Assembly (NCBI GenBank): GCA_032622095.1
Contig: CP136066.1
Location: 188,640,716-188,704,715 of the forward strand
Reading direction: 5' to 3'
DNA: 64,000 nt
Source: Siphonodentalium dalli
Taxonomy: Eukaryota > Mollusca > Scaphopoda > Gadilida > Siphonodentaliidae
Shown here: piece by piece, positions 32,050 through 44,219 of the stretch
Position numbering within the stretch: position 1 is the first letter of the stretch
Layout of the letters: each line of letters begins with the position of its first letter
Notes under the pieces: model-generated
Databases searched by the model: none
What the model was told of the DNA's origin: nothing
The model's input: the letters and a program-made list of their open reading frames with translations, nothing else
Position numbers and translations under genes: made by a program

Positions 32050-34440
32050 CATATATGCTAGTTTATTTTTGAGACAAGTTGATACCTTACTTGTTCAGAA
32101 ATATTTAGTGGTTCTCTATAACATTCTGACCAAAGTTGCCAGTCGGAGGTTCGTGGAACACACCAGACCACACTGTAAATCCATGTGTTAACTATTTGAA
32201 CACGAAAAATGTAACAGATAATTAACACATTAATGTGTTCAAATTTATAACACATGCGTTAAAAACATTAACACTGCATGGTGTTAAATTTTTTAACACA
32301 TAATGGCATTCAAAATTACTTACACTAGCGTTCAAATGTTTAACGCCAGTGTTCAAAACTTTAACGCTAGTGTTCAAAATAGTTAACACTGGTGTTAAAA
32401 ATAGTTTAACACAAACATGTGTTCTGAACACATGTAACAGATAATTAACACATTTTGGTGTTAAGAACCCCAAATTATAACACTGGTGTTAGAATAGGAT
32501 CACACTGATGTTAACTCTTAATAACATCAGTGTTACATTTTGATAACATCAGTGTTAAAATAAGATATTCATTATTCTTTCGCTAGAATGATTGACAAAA
32601 GATGAATTGTCCTGAATGAATTTTAATCAAAACAGAGGATTTAAACATTAAACCAATCCAAATATATGTATGTATATGATACATAGCATTGAGAACATAA
32701 CATTCCTTCAACGAACTTAAAACAGTCCAAGAATTGTTTTCCTTTGAGGATAATACGTGTATGTGACCTCTACTCACAATGTCTATAGTGTCTGAATATA
32801 GTCCCCAAATTTCTCACTGCCAACACCAGAAACAGGAATATCCACTTTTGTGAGTACCAAATTCACATATTTTTGGGGTAGAGGATCCACGTGTAGTTAC
32901 TGGAAACATTGATGAAGTCGCAAATGTATATCCGCCATGCTATCACACAGTAACGTCCAGATGTACAGAATAATACCGACACAACCCATGCACTTTTTTT
33001 TATATATTTGCTTTGATTGAATAAACACTGTTTCCGATAGAGGTATAATTTGAGCTAAACGGTCGTAATAGTTCCTGCTTCCAGTGTATCCAGTATGTGC
33101 ATTATTCACATGTACAGCTTTTGACATTCAGTGTGTGAGGTTACATTTCATCCAACCATGTATTACAGCTTGATTTTTCTGTAAAATGTGAATCTCCGAT
33201 TACTTTCGAAGCATGCATATGAGCGCTGTCACGGCGCGTTTGATTTTGAACCGTTCAGAAGATTCCTGTCGATAGTTTTTCATATTCTTTCTGGTTCGAT
33301 CGAGCATATGTCTGAAAAAGAGATTAAATAATTGTTAATAAAATTGAAATACGCTGTATATGCCAGATGCTTGCAGAGTTCTAAGGAATTACCGAACACA
33401 GCCCGTTATAGTATTTGTGGACAATACAACGTGTATCCTCAAATAAAGGCGTCGATGACGGCCTATATATATATGTCTTTAATATAATTCATTAATTTAC
33501 CATAATATATAAAGATCATGTATATATCGATACGCGGTTAATTGAAGGTATAGATGTGTGTAGCAATTGTAAAATTATAAACTGATGAAATAAAATTGAG
33601 ATACTTTGATAACAACAAAACTTACCTCACATATGTCTATTCATCTGGCAGGACTGCAGTGATCAATTCCATTTTAACAAAGTCCGTCTTTCTATAACCA
33701 CTGTGTGGTCATGGCATGTTGTATAGCGATAACACTCCACATCTGGCAATACATCCACATCCTTAGCTGTCTGGGTATAGTACATAATATATTCCCTGCT
33801 GGTACCATTTGAAACATCTTCTATGACCTTGGAAGTCAAATTTAATTGACGTAGAGCATTGGCCGCGGGCTAATTGCTATGTATACAGTCTAACCGCATG
33901 CCCATCTTAAATTTCATCCAGTAAAACATAACGCATGCGTTATATGATTTGAACACGTAAATTAACGCCAGTGTTAAAAAAGTATCGTCCATGTTTCCAA
34001 AACACGAAAAGGCGTATTAAATGCGTTCAATATACACATAGTTGTCTTTCAAATAACTAAACAATTTGAAATTGACATGTCTTACGTGGTGGGATATATC
34101 TTAATGACACATTATGGTTGCCAATTTTATATGCTGGTAACATTGTTTAACACGGCATGGCGTTAATTAGAGAAAGCAAACATTTTAGTTAACGCTGGTG
34201 TTAAGATTGGCCAAGTATTTGGTTGCGATGTAACACTGGTGTTATTTATTATAACGCTTAGCGTGATAAATTTTAACGCCAATAAGGTTGAACACATTCA
34301 GATATTTAACACATGGATTTACAGTATGCATCTAGGAGAATCCTTCGACTGACAACTTTGGTCAGAATGTTAGAGCGAACACAAGTGAATTTGGACATAA
34401 ATGAGGTATCAACTTGTTTGAAAAACAGTATAGCATCTGC
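32050..34440. mobile_element. Large foldback element (~2.4 kb) rich in GTGTTA palindromes
   Basis: Diverged arms of about 150 bp face each other. AACATTCTGACCAAAGTTG (32121) mirrors CAACTTTGGTCAGAATGTT (to 34370), CACTGTAAATCCATGTGTTAA (32171) mirrors TTAACACATGGATTTACAGT (to 34324), and ACAAGTTGATACCTTACTT (32074) mirrors a similar block near 34420. Inside the arms are many copies of AACACTGGTGTTA-like palindromes. No transposase is recognised; the minus-strand frames at 32222-33127 match nothing known to me. Confidence 0.8.
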
Positions 34441-35249
34441 TCGTAGCTGTCAGAATAATATGTAATATGTCATATCTATCTTAGTTTATTACCTTTTCCC
34501 CCTCACCTCTGGTCGCGTTTGAGATCGTTTCGGCCATTTTGAATGCGTGATACTCATCAACTCGAAACCACGTGATTCACCACCGCGAATAAAGTCATTC
34601 ATTGTAGATATGAACACCCACTGTCAACAACAACGATAGATCGCATCCTTAGTTGTACAAGTCTCCATGACAATAACGACCAATCTTGATGCAAGTTCAA
34701 ATATTTAGTCGGGCGAAGGTTCCACACCAGAACCCTCTTACTGTTATTAACAAACATTAGTCTTCGATCGGCTTTAGCTTGTCATATTGATTCATTGGAC
34801 TTTGAACTGATGGAATAAACATGTTATTATTCCACCATCAAAAAGAATTAAATTTCCCATCTGCTTCCCGACGGAGATGTGGCGTGCTTTTATTTCGCCC
34901 CAAGTCATGATCAATAGTGATTGAATTTGTGTGCGCTTCAAAGATCCTAGGGTTTCTGTGGAATTGTCCTTATGCAATCCATTACCTTTGCATATTGGAA
35001 TGACATTGAGCACACAATCTTATGGCCCCCATCGCATAAAGGGACTTTCAGTCAAAGTCACCGGCGAACATATCACAGCTAACGCGACAAGATATGACAG
35101 CTCGGTTTTAAACGGCAATAAATGCACTTAACTCACTCAGTGTGCTGTTATATTATCATGCATTTTTTTGCGAAGAAATATTGATCATCAATGGGTTGAT
35201 CGCATATCTCTGGCAAACGCTACATGCTTGGTCGAGTTCATGCAATACT
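34441..35249. other. No gene recognised
   Basis: The opposite-strand frames at 34792-35013 and 34931-35131 overlap and have no family signature. Confidence 0.4.
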
Positions 35250-35726
35250 ATATGTGACCCGCCATATCAAATCCAGTCGTAAGTCGGGATTTTTTACCCT
35301 GTGCCAATGCATTCTCTTATATATGCGAGTCGACCATAGGTCGCCTCGTATATATAAGAGAATGCATGCATTGGCCTAACAATTTTTTATCATTTTTTTT
35401 TAAATAAATGTTTCTTACAATTTTTAGGACATAACATAAAAAACACCCATTACCCTGCAGGGAGCCCCACACATATATATAGAAGCATATAGAAGAGTGT
35501 CGTCGCTCATGTTTGTCTGGGGCTCTGTATGGGTGAAATTATAAAATTGTTAAAGAATACAAGAAAAAAATATTATAATTGTAAAAAATTGTTAGGCCAA
35601 TGCATTCTCTTATATATGCGAGGCGACCTATGGTCGACTCGCATATATAAGAGAATGCATTGGCACAGGGTAAAAAAATCCCGACTTACGACTGGATTTG
35701 ATATGGGGGGGGGGGGGGTCACATAT
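35250..35726. mobile_element. MITE of a third shell type carrying the two shared hairpins
   Basis: The ends are TATGTGACCCGCCATATCAAA and the complement TTTGATATGGGGGG...GGGTCACATA, with AATCCAGTCGTAAGTCGGGA mirrored exactly inside. The two hairpins (35297-35385 and 35594-35672) are the GCATTCTCTTATATATGCGAG type found in the TTAA elements, with loop sequences in opposite orientation. The spacer contains extra sequence. A 14-base G run is at 35705-35718. Confidence 0.88.
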
Positions 35727-35739
35727 ATCCCTATCATGA

Positions 35740-36185
35740 TTTACGCCTTAAAGGCACGGGTGGCGTTTGTTGCAGAAATATTCATATTTGTTCAAATCGC
35801 CACCAAGATGGTGTACGTATAAAGAAGAGCCTGATCGTGTTACAGAAGTTTATCTTCTGTTTACATAACACAGCTAAATCTATTGTTTAATCACACACAA
35901 ATGATATAAACGCTCTTTATTATTTCCATGCATATCAGGAAACAGTAACAAATAACGCTTTTTATGTTTACCATATCCTGATCTAAACAAAAACCAGGTT
36001 CTGTAACGTTTTTTGCTTTTGTTTAGACAACAAAGGAAAAAACATTTGACAATAACATACTGTTTATGCCATATTTCTGATTGGTACAAGAACAAAGTCT
36101 GTCTATATTTTACTATTCTTTCTGTTTATGGCGGTTTTTGGCGGAGGTGAATATTTTAATAGCATACCCACCGCCAACGCCGCCC
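35740..36185. repeat. Inverted-repeat block, left partner of 40330-40740
   Basis: TTACTATTCTTTCTGTTTATGG at 36110 is the complement of CCATAAACAGAAAGAATAGTAA at 40403. The match continues through AAACGCTCTTTAT, GTTACAGAACC-like and CATCTTGGTG-like parts. The first part (35745-35800: AAAGGCACGGGTGGCGTTTG) also matches 45125-45175 in inverse orientation. Confidence 0.75.
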
Positions 36186-36966
36186 GTATCTTTAAAGCGC
36201 AAAAAATGCCCTCACCAAATACGTTGTTATATTATATACCTCACATAGGTGAACATTTTTTTACAAATTCATGCAATAATCCCACCTGACCCTGTCGCCC
36301 ATGTATACATAGCAGATATGGTCGTGTGTTGAACTTATTATCTGGACGTTTCCTAAGGGAACTATATTCATCAATTCATCAATGAGCATTTAGAGTAGAA
36401 CGGGTTAATCCTTTCTTTACTAAATACTCATTGACGAGTAGTTCCCTTGGAAATGTACCGATAATGAGCTGATATTTCCCACCAGTTAATATTGAACTTT
36501 ATAACATTGAAAAAAACAATGAATGTACTATATTTCTTAGTTAATATTTGTTTCTTAATAATGTATTTCACATGCAGTAGCGGAAGGTCCCAATTTGAGA
36601 TATTATGATTTGGGGTGACTGATTAGCCAATTTTACTTTGCATCGCTATAATAATCACGGAATTTCCGTGGGTCAATATTGATTGCGATATCTGCTCACA
36701 AAAATTAATCATGCAATCTCGAGCTGGGACCATCCCATACTGTACACTATATTCTTAAGGAACAAGTATTAACCAAGAAATATATTACCTATACGTTGTT
36801 TGTTCAATGTTATAAAGTTCACCGTCATGCAGAGGAGGTCAGAATATCAGAAATTTTCCATGTATTGAACTGCATGGTGGAATATGACCTCTGTTTTGGC
36901 GTTAGTCAGAGAAGATATACATGGCACGATCTAGCTTGTGTGTAGTAAAGCAGCAATGTATCACTG
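36186..36966. repeat. Mixed diverged repeats
   Basis: 36340-36480 contains CTCATTGACGAGTAGTTCCC, also at about 47003-47022. 36480-36930 is related to 26930-27310 and ends in TGGCACGATCTAGC, close to the ends of the MITE at 25448. No gene seen. Confidence 0.5.
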
Positions 36967-37281
36967 TCAAGTCCCAGTATCTATACAATACAGTATATCG
37001 TTATATCTGAGTTCTTGAACCTCATACGTAACATATTGATTCTTCTGATACCATCTGCCCCTACTTTTATAAACTATCCCGGCAAATGTTAAATTGAAGA
37101 GCCCAGTCGAGTTTCCATTCACCGCAGTTGGTCTGGAACATTGACTTCGTTGTTGTGCACATGGCACATGAATCACTATATCTTCAAGTTTGCATTCATC
37201 GGGACCAGATAACATCGTAATACCGTTATTAGCGTCAATATCCCATGACCACGCACGTGCCGTATAAACATGTATATGCAT
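36967..37281 (-). pseudogene. Possible fragment of a secreted-protein gene, unrecognised
   Basis: A 104-codon minus-strand frame with protein-like composition: five cysteines, then CSRPTAVNGNSTG, QYVTYEVQEL and DILYCIDTGT. The latter spacing loosely recalls a worn sushi module (C..P..VNG, VTY, C..TG) lacking one cysteine and the tryptophan. No splice borders are convincing and a stop follows directly. Could be chance. Confidence 0.22.
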
Positions 37282-37387
37282 GGTAAGTCCCGCTGTATTC
37301 AGTTTGAACCCACGAGGGCTTTTCGCATAATTAAAAATTTAAAGGATTTTCCAATCAGTCTCTTGTTGTGCGTTGTCAGTGCATCAT

Positions 37388-37965
37388 TTAAAGGGGTACT
37401 GTACGCCATTTTCAATCAATTCCCGGTGATAATAACGATCTAATATCGATAATATATAGAAAACTAAGTAGTTTGAGTCGAAGATGTGTTCTGTAAACTT
37501 TCAGGTTAATAGGCTATCTTAAAATCAAAGTTACTAATTTGATATATATTTAATTTATGGCTGGAGTCATAAATTAAATTACGAATTTCCGCACACAAGA
37601 CGTAATCAAAATAATTCACGGATAGTGGATTGGGAAAAACGTGGCACAGATGATCGTGTAAAAAATGATGTTGATGCTGGGCGTAAACTCAAGCCATTCG
37701 CTGATTATTGTGACTATACAATGACTTAATGAGAATATGGGACTAGTTTGCATATAATATAACATTTATTCGATACATTTGCTTGAAAACTGTCCAAAAA
37801 TTACTCGACAATGACAATTGGTATTTTCGCATTCCGGCTAATCTGCCATCCGTAACATTACTTCGTTCTCAACAGACTTTCAAACAATGGAAATCTGGTT
37901 ACTTTATTCTACAACTCAGCGACAAAAGAAACCAACAACAAAATTTGGGTACAGTATCCCTTTAA
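37388..37965. mobile_element. TTAA-flanked MITE, type TTAAAGGGGTACTGTACGC, copy 1
   Basis: The ends are TTAAAGGGGTACTGTACGC and GGGTACAGTATCCCTTTAA. Copies at 58618-59656 (interrupted) and 60885-61448 share internal blocks such as ATCTAATATCGAT(A/C)ATATAT, ATTCCGGCTAATCTGCCATC and AACAGACTTTCAAA. The frame at 37783-37965 is made of this element. Its right TTAA is also the left TTAA of the next element. Confidence 0.88.
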
Positions 37966-38347
37966 CCCTTTACCCAACAAAACGGCCAAAACCGGCCAAA
38001 TAAAGCTTCAACAGCCAAAAATATCTTCGGTCTGTCTCAATAGAACCATACAAATATGGATATCATTGGAACCGGCTCCTTGACCACATTGTGATAGTTA
38101 CAGTTATGCCCTGTGCCAATGCATTCTCTTATATATGCGAATCGACCATAGGTCGCCTCGCATATATAAGAGAATGCATTGGCCTAAAAAAACTTTTTAC
38201 CATTTTTTCTTACATTCTTTAACAATTTTATAATTTTTAATGTGTTAAGCCAATGCACTCTCTTATATATGCGAGGCGACCTATGGTCGACTCGCATATA
38301 TCAGAGAATGCATTGGCACAGGGCCCTTCTGTTGGGTAAAGGGTTAA
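37962..38347. mobile_element. TTAA-flanked MITE, type TTAACCCTTTACCCAACA, copy 2
   Basis: Ends TTAACCCTTTACCCAACA and TGTTGGGTAAAGGGTTAA, with hairpins at 38106-38187 and 38247-38325. Closely similar to 10196-10600 along its length. It has inserted at the right-hand TTAA of the element at 37388. Confidence 0.9.
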
Positions 38348-39782
38348 TGTACTCAAGTATCAGGGTGTTCACTGCATGTGCTAAAGGCGACGATCTGCAT
38401 GTCGGATGTGATATACACAATGTATGTTGACATTGATGTATAGAAAAATTTCTGGGTGCATGCAGAACATGTGCTTCAAAAGTCTCTATTCATGATCAGC
38501 CGACCACAGTGCATGTTTTTGGATACAATGCCAAAGACCGCAAATGCATGCATACACAGCTTTTTATATTTGAAAAGAACTTGGCATGTGTTGTTCAAAT
38601 TATGCGTTTTAATTCAGAGGTTCATTAACAATGTAACTTACATTCAAACATGCTTCGCATAAAACACGTTACACAAAAGAAATTTCAATAGGGTCGAGTT
38701 GACTTTTCAAAACTCTTATATTAGAAGGCGCGCCATTGTCCGTCTTGAATATATACGCCAGGCATGTTCGCCGCGTTCCCATGCAATTGTTGGTAAATAT
38801 ACACTAAAATTGCTAAATTATAGTATATGTATATAGTCCGTGACATGCATTCACACATGGCGTACAGAACTAACCACATCGGTTAGAACTTCGTAGCAAC
38901 TCGGTCAGTAATTTCACTAAATTGCCCATCATTATAAATGTGTGGTGATGGTTCTTTTGTTGCCCGCTATATCAAATACCGAGGTCGGCGAAATGAAGAA
39001 CATGTGTAGCCTATATATATACCCAGACCATTATATGATCGTACCGCTTTCATGTGGTTATAATGGTTTTGTGGTTATTTCCCCCTTTCCACGGCATTGT
39101 TTTTGGGTCAGGTTGACTAGAATCACATCGTCCATTCATGTGTACATTTGTAATCATCCGCCGTCTGAAGTTCGTTGGAACGTCCGATCTTGAATCTGTG
39201 TGCGATGTATAGTATGTACACATGCAATGGTTATAGGCGGATTATTTTTTGCGATTGCCACATATAAAAGGGAGTTTATATATTATGTGGAAACTGTCCA
39301 TAAAGTATGCGCTTATTGGTATAGCCTGAGGCGGGGAGGCCAAACATCTGCTAATGTCTCTGAAACGACGACAAACCACAACCAATCTACCGTCCAATCA
39401 ATGTACCAACCAGCTGCACATTTGCCATTCGCACATTTGCCAACGGGTTCCCTTGTAAATATTGGTGGTAAACGAAATAGCCCACACCCAAGTAATATGG
39501 CTCATTTTTCAAATTGGCCGTATATACCATATACTAGTACAGTCTAACGTACACTGTCATATAATTGCCTCAGATCTGTGGAGAAACACAGTGCTAGGCC
39601 ATTAAAATTATTCCTTCCACAACACAGTTCCTGGGCATATACGCTATACTGTATACATGTGCACAACAATGCCAGTATAGATTCTGCTGTTCGTATATAT
39701 ACATGTATATACATCATATATATACCGTATAGGACATAACTATATACGTAAGCTAATATCTCTGGATCTCGCCCCTTCTGCT
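38348..39782. other. No confirmed gene; one open frame noted
   Basis: The plus frames 38942-39193 and 39200-39547 are adjacent. The second (115 codons) has a hydrophobic segment (MVIGGLFFAIATY) followed by a polar N/S/T/P/H-rich tail ending at a stop, which could be the last exon of a membrane protein. No splice acceptor or family match supports it, so it is not called a gene. Confidence 0.3.
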
Positions 39783-39893
39783 GCCCCCCCCTCTCTCTCT
39801 CTCTCTATCTCTCTCTGTAATCCTCCCTATATATCACACAAACTCGCTCTCTCTCTCTCTCTCTGTCTCCATATATCCATCTCTCTCTCCCTA
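39783..39893 (+). repeat. (CT)n microsatellite
   Basis: Three CT-rich runs (39789-39817, 39847-39864, 39880-39889) separated by short AT-rich pieces. Confidence 0.95.
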
Positions 39894-39900
39894 TATCTTC

Positions 39901-40329
39901 TTATTCAATAGAGTTTTCCAAGGAACGGTCAATAAATCTTGTCCGCAGTTCATTAATTGCAGGAAGAAAACGGTCACGTAGATATAGGGCCGCCTATAAT
40001 AGAGTTATTGTGAGTTATGCTGGGCTGATCAACGAAGGGTGCGACACAACTATTTATTTCATGCAATGTATTAATATGATGTACCGCTGATAAATTTTGC
40101 CCATTCAAATTTAAAAGTGTAGGAATTCTATATTCGTTTCACACGATAGTTTTTGTCTGTTTAAATTATGTTCATTTTACAAACCGTTGCCGAAGCTGCA
40201 CACAAGATGTTAATTATCTTGGTGCAAAATGAGTCAGTACTACTGATCCATACCAATATTTCGTACCGATAAGCCATGCTTGCATCTGTATACTTATGGA
40301 TGCATATATCGCTGCATATGATTTGGTGA
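39901..40329. other. No feature recognised
   Basis: Unique-looking non-coding DNA. Confidence 0.35.
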
Positions 40330-40845
40330 AAATATTTAAAGATACGGGCTGCGTTGGCGGTGAGTATATGCTGTTAAAATATTCATCTCCGCCAAAAACC
40401 GCCATAAACAGAAAGAATAGTAAAATATAGACAGCCTTTGTTCTTGTACCAATCATAAATATGGCATAAACATTATGTTATAGTGTCAAATGTTTTTCCT
40501 TTGTTATGTAAACAAAAGCAAAACACGTTACAGAACCTGGCTTTTGTTTAGATCCGGATATGGTAAACATAAAGAGCGTTATTTGTTACTGTTTTCCTGA
40601 TATGGAAATAATAAATCTTGAGCGTTTATATCATTTGTGTGTGATTAACCAATAGAATTGAGCTGTGGTATGTAAATAGAAGCAAGACTTCTGTAATACG
40701 AGCCGGCCCTTGTTTACGTACACCATCGTACATCTTGACGACAATATGCTATTTACGCGCTGATTATGTTTGGCATATGAACAAAATAGTGTGGTCGTCA
40801 GAGGGTTCGACCCGGAAGAAATTGGTATAGAAGCGGTTTTGGTGT
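40330..40845. repeat. Inverted-repeat block, right partner of 35740-36185
   Basis: See 35740-36185; AAAGATACGGGCTGCGTTGG (40341) mirrors CCAACGCCGCCCGTATCTTT (to about 36193). The minus frame at 40214-40456 is built from it. Confidence 0.75.
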
Positions 40846-41520
40846 CATTCGACGCGGGAGAATCTCGTGTATAACATATCCAAAATCCGCTAAAATCCGC
40901 TTTGGGCAAAATTCAGGATCCAACATGGCGTCCAACATGGCTGCCGTTAGTCAAAAGATACTCTGACTGAGATTAATTCGATAACAGTGAGAACAAATGT
41001 TGTCATATGTATACAAATGTATACATTTTTGCAAAGGTAAAATGTTGTGCCACCTGTTTATGGCAAAAATGGAACCCATCGTCCCAGATGGCTGCCAAAA
41101 TGGCGGCCTAAACTAGAACATTTGAAGTTTTTGCCTAATATCTTAAAGATCAATTCCTGTTGTTTGATAATGGTTCAGACTGGCGACATTGATTAGTCAT
41201 ATTCATGTTAATTCATCATTGGAGCAATGAAAGATACCATAAATGGGGTCCCAGACTCATCTACACCCTCAAAAATTCGATTTTACAGAACGCGGTATAA
41301 AATTCCACAAAACTCTCCATTGTGATTACAGTCATATATCAACAAGAAATGGACAGAACTGTACAATGTAAGTTGGGCATACCAATATCTATAAATACTC
41401 CAATTCAATGAAACCCAAATTGGCGCTTTGTCTCAAAATAGCTGCCAAAATGGCGGTCAAAATATGGAAAATGGCGGATATTGATCACAGTGTCATTCAA
41501 TCCATTATAAGTAGTGGTTG
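40846..41520. repeat. Inverted-repeat block, left partner of 44330-45015
   Basis: Sequence such as CCAAAATCCGCTAAAATCCG, GGCTGCCAAAATGGCGG, ATTGATTAGTCATATTCATG and GAACGCGGTATAAAATTCCA is found as complement, in reversed order, at 44330-45015. The block is about 650 bp and the copies are diverged by point changes. It includes the GCCATCTTGG-type repeat seen at 6530. Confidence 0.85.
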
Positions 41521-44219
41521 ATGAATAAAATTGACTAAATAAATACGAATGTATACCTCTTTAAGATGCCATTATGCTAGCTCTATGTAAAAACTTAAAA
41601 ATCAGTACCAAAAATGGCTGCCAAAATGGCCACCCGATGTGAAAAATACTATTTTCTATCACTTCTGTTTATCACTTGTTGCTCTCTGAACTGGGAAACA
41701 ATGGGTATATTCTTTCAATGATCGTGTCAACTGATCATTACAGCAATGAATTTCTAATAGATTATATCATAGTTTACTCTGGTCCTTCACTAATAAGTTA
41801 TAACGAATGTGGTATGAAATTTAACCAAAATCGACTTTGGGGTTCTGGTCACATTTGATATTTAGGGATGAACAGATCTTGTCTACAAAATAATTGATCA
41901 AATAGACCAAATAGACAAAAAGAAACAATAAATTTTATCTAATATGGTTCCAAAACGAAAATGGTAGACTCTGCCCAGCTTATCACATAATGGAAGTTGT
42001 GAGTGGTGGATGCAGTTGATAGTTGGCTCATATACATGTATGTGGCTCATATACATCAAAACTATTTATTTTCAATCTTTTGGTGGCTTCCCGCGGGTTG
42101 ACAAAATCTCGACTCATCAGTGCTATAATGTCCTATATCCATTTTGGCGGGAAATGAGTATTTGATACCATTCGAATCGTGAGAAAAAATCCAATCCGAT
42201 GGGTCAAACTGTCCTTGCATTGGATGACAAATATTCGCACAAACCAGTGAAGCAAATGTCGTATCTCCAGCGATCTTTACAATTATTCGTGCTATGAGGT
42301 CGTATGTCCAACAGCAGCCAATCGGACGCTTCAGGTTGTCCACGTGACTTCTGTTTTGTGTTTGTGAATTCTAAAATGTGTGCTATATGGCAGTATCTCC
42401 ATGTTAGTCACGTGATCATTTGGTGATTTAAATTTTGTAATTGTTCCACACATTTCTGTATGATGATGCACATGGGTGAATTTTCATAGTGTAGAATAGG
42501 CACTTTTTAGTTCACAGACACATGCGATTGCCACCATATATAGCTTAATCTGCATTTATTAACACAACTTCATTATAGCACGGAAACGAATCGTCGCTGG
42601 CATGTCATATCTCCAAACAAGCTATTGCTTTTTAAAAGAAAACGAGGGAATAAACAGAAAACAATATGTGGTTCAATGAACAGCTAATGTCAGTTTTCAT
42701 TGGGATAAATACAACAATACGTCATGCTTTGTCAACATTAGGAGAAATGTTGTCTAAAAACTTCAACCTTCATTTTCTCGGAAAGTTGAATATGTGGGTT
42801 ACATTATAGCACTGATGCGACGAAATATTAACTATTCGGGCTCGGCCATCATTTTCAAGTTTCAAGCTGGAACTAAATGTAGCCCATGGATTCCCCATTC
42901 GACATGTAAGAAAAGTAGTTTTACTCTGATCTCTTCCCAGATATCAACTCTCCGGTAAATGGTGATCTCTTATGTTCTAGAAAATACGTGTGCCAAATAC
43001 ATATATGTATGAAGAAACTATCCCCATACATTGTTTACACATCGACTCCGTAAGTATGTGGAGGTTTTCTTGGACAAGCGGGATTTTCAAACCTCGAAAC
43101 CGTCCGTACAAACAATAAAAGTTAATAGGAAATGACGTTGGATGTAGGTCTAGAGTACGTCGTCCGCATGAAATAGTTTTCGTGTCATTAATTTGCACAT
43201 ATTTCGTGCTCTGATGAGCATGGATGAACGCCTTATGTGGCAGTTTGATTGTCTAACATCCGGAAAATAACATGTTCATTGTTCACATTTCTTAGACAAA
43301 CATGTTGTTAATCACCATGTTCATGTGGCATTTCTATCCAATGACAACCTTGAAATGCCAGTTAATCAAGCTAAATGGTTGATACCTTTACGCCTACGGG
43401 TCAGATCCAGCCGTGACGCACATTGTGTCTACATATCATTGATGAAATTCACTAAATGTGTAGAAGATATAGGTGCGTCTATATATGTACTAGAATGTTT
43501 CTATCCACATGTATATACCCACAATCGCATGACACGGAATTGTCACATAAAGTGTGAAGGGTATACAATGTACGTGCGAATTTTCATTTTTCCTCTTGAT
43601 ATTGAAGAAAATAATTTTACTTTGAAACTCCCCAGCTCCGATAACCAACTTGCCCACCAATTAAATAAACCCCAGATTATTCGCTTTTCCCTCCTGTCCT
43701 TTTCACTTTCGCCAGCACTGGAAAACCTATTATAGCCTGATGCTTCCGGACTACCACCGATGCCCATATATTTGATGTTCCGAATAGTCGTTATAAGTAG
43801 AAATGTTGACACTGTGTTTTCAAATAATCCAGATTCGTAGCAATTTAATTTCTTTTTAATTAATTTCCAGATAGTCCCTCGTAATAAGTGGACATCGTGT
43901 TGGATCCTGCAGTAGATACTGCTTAGTTGGAACATTTCGGGCTGAACTGATGGTGGTAGTAGATTATTGGCAACATGTTTAATAGGTCTGTCATCGTTAG
44001 CTCACAACCGAAGTGTTGTTTCGGCTTTCCTCTGAGCAGAACTTAAATTTCGACAATTTTCGGTGGCCATTTTGGTAGCCATCTTAGCATTTTGAATCGT
44101 GATTGGCTACTCATACCCACAAAAAACATTGATTTCAATCAATGATGTGTATTGGTGCCGAATTGGCGTTTTGTCGAATGGGTTTTCGTGAATAACTACA
44201 TATTTGCCATTTTCATTAT
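41521..44219. other. Spacer between inverted blocks, no gene confirmed
   Basis: The frames at 42062-42343 (minus), 43325-43735 (plus) and 43543-43935 (minus) are open by chance as far as I can tell; the last two overlap on opposite strands and have no family signature. 41440-41640 still carries GGCTGCCAAAATGG repeats. Confidence 0.4.

Noticed and set aside
39200-39547. 115-codon frame with hydrophobic segment and polar tail as the last exon of a membrane protein
   Set aside because: Plausible composition but no acceptor or homology; kept only as a note.
43325-43735. 136-codon plus-strand frame as a gene
   Set aside because: Overlaps an equally long open frame on the other strand (43543-43935) and has no recognisable motif.
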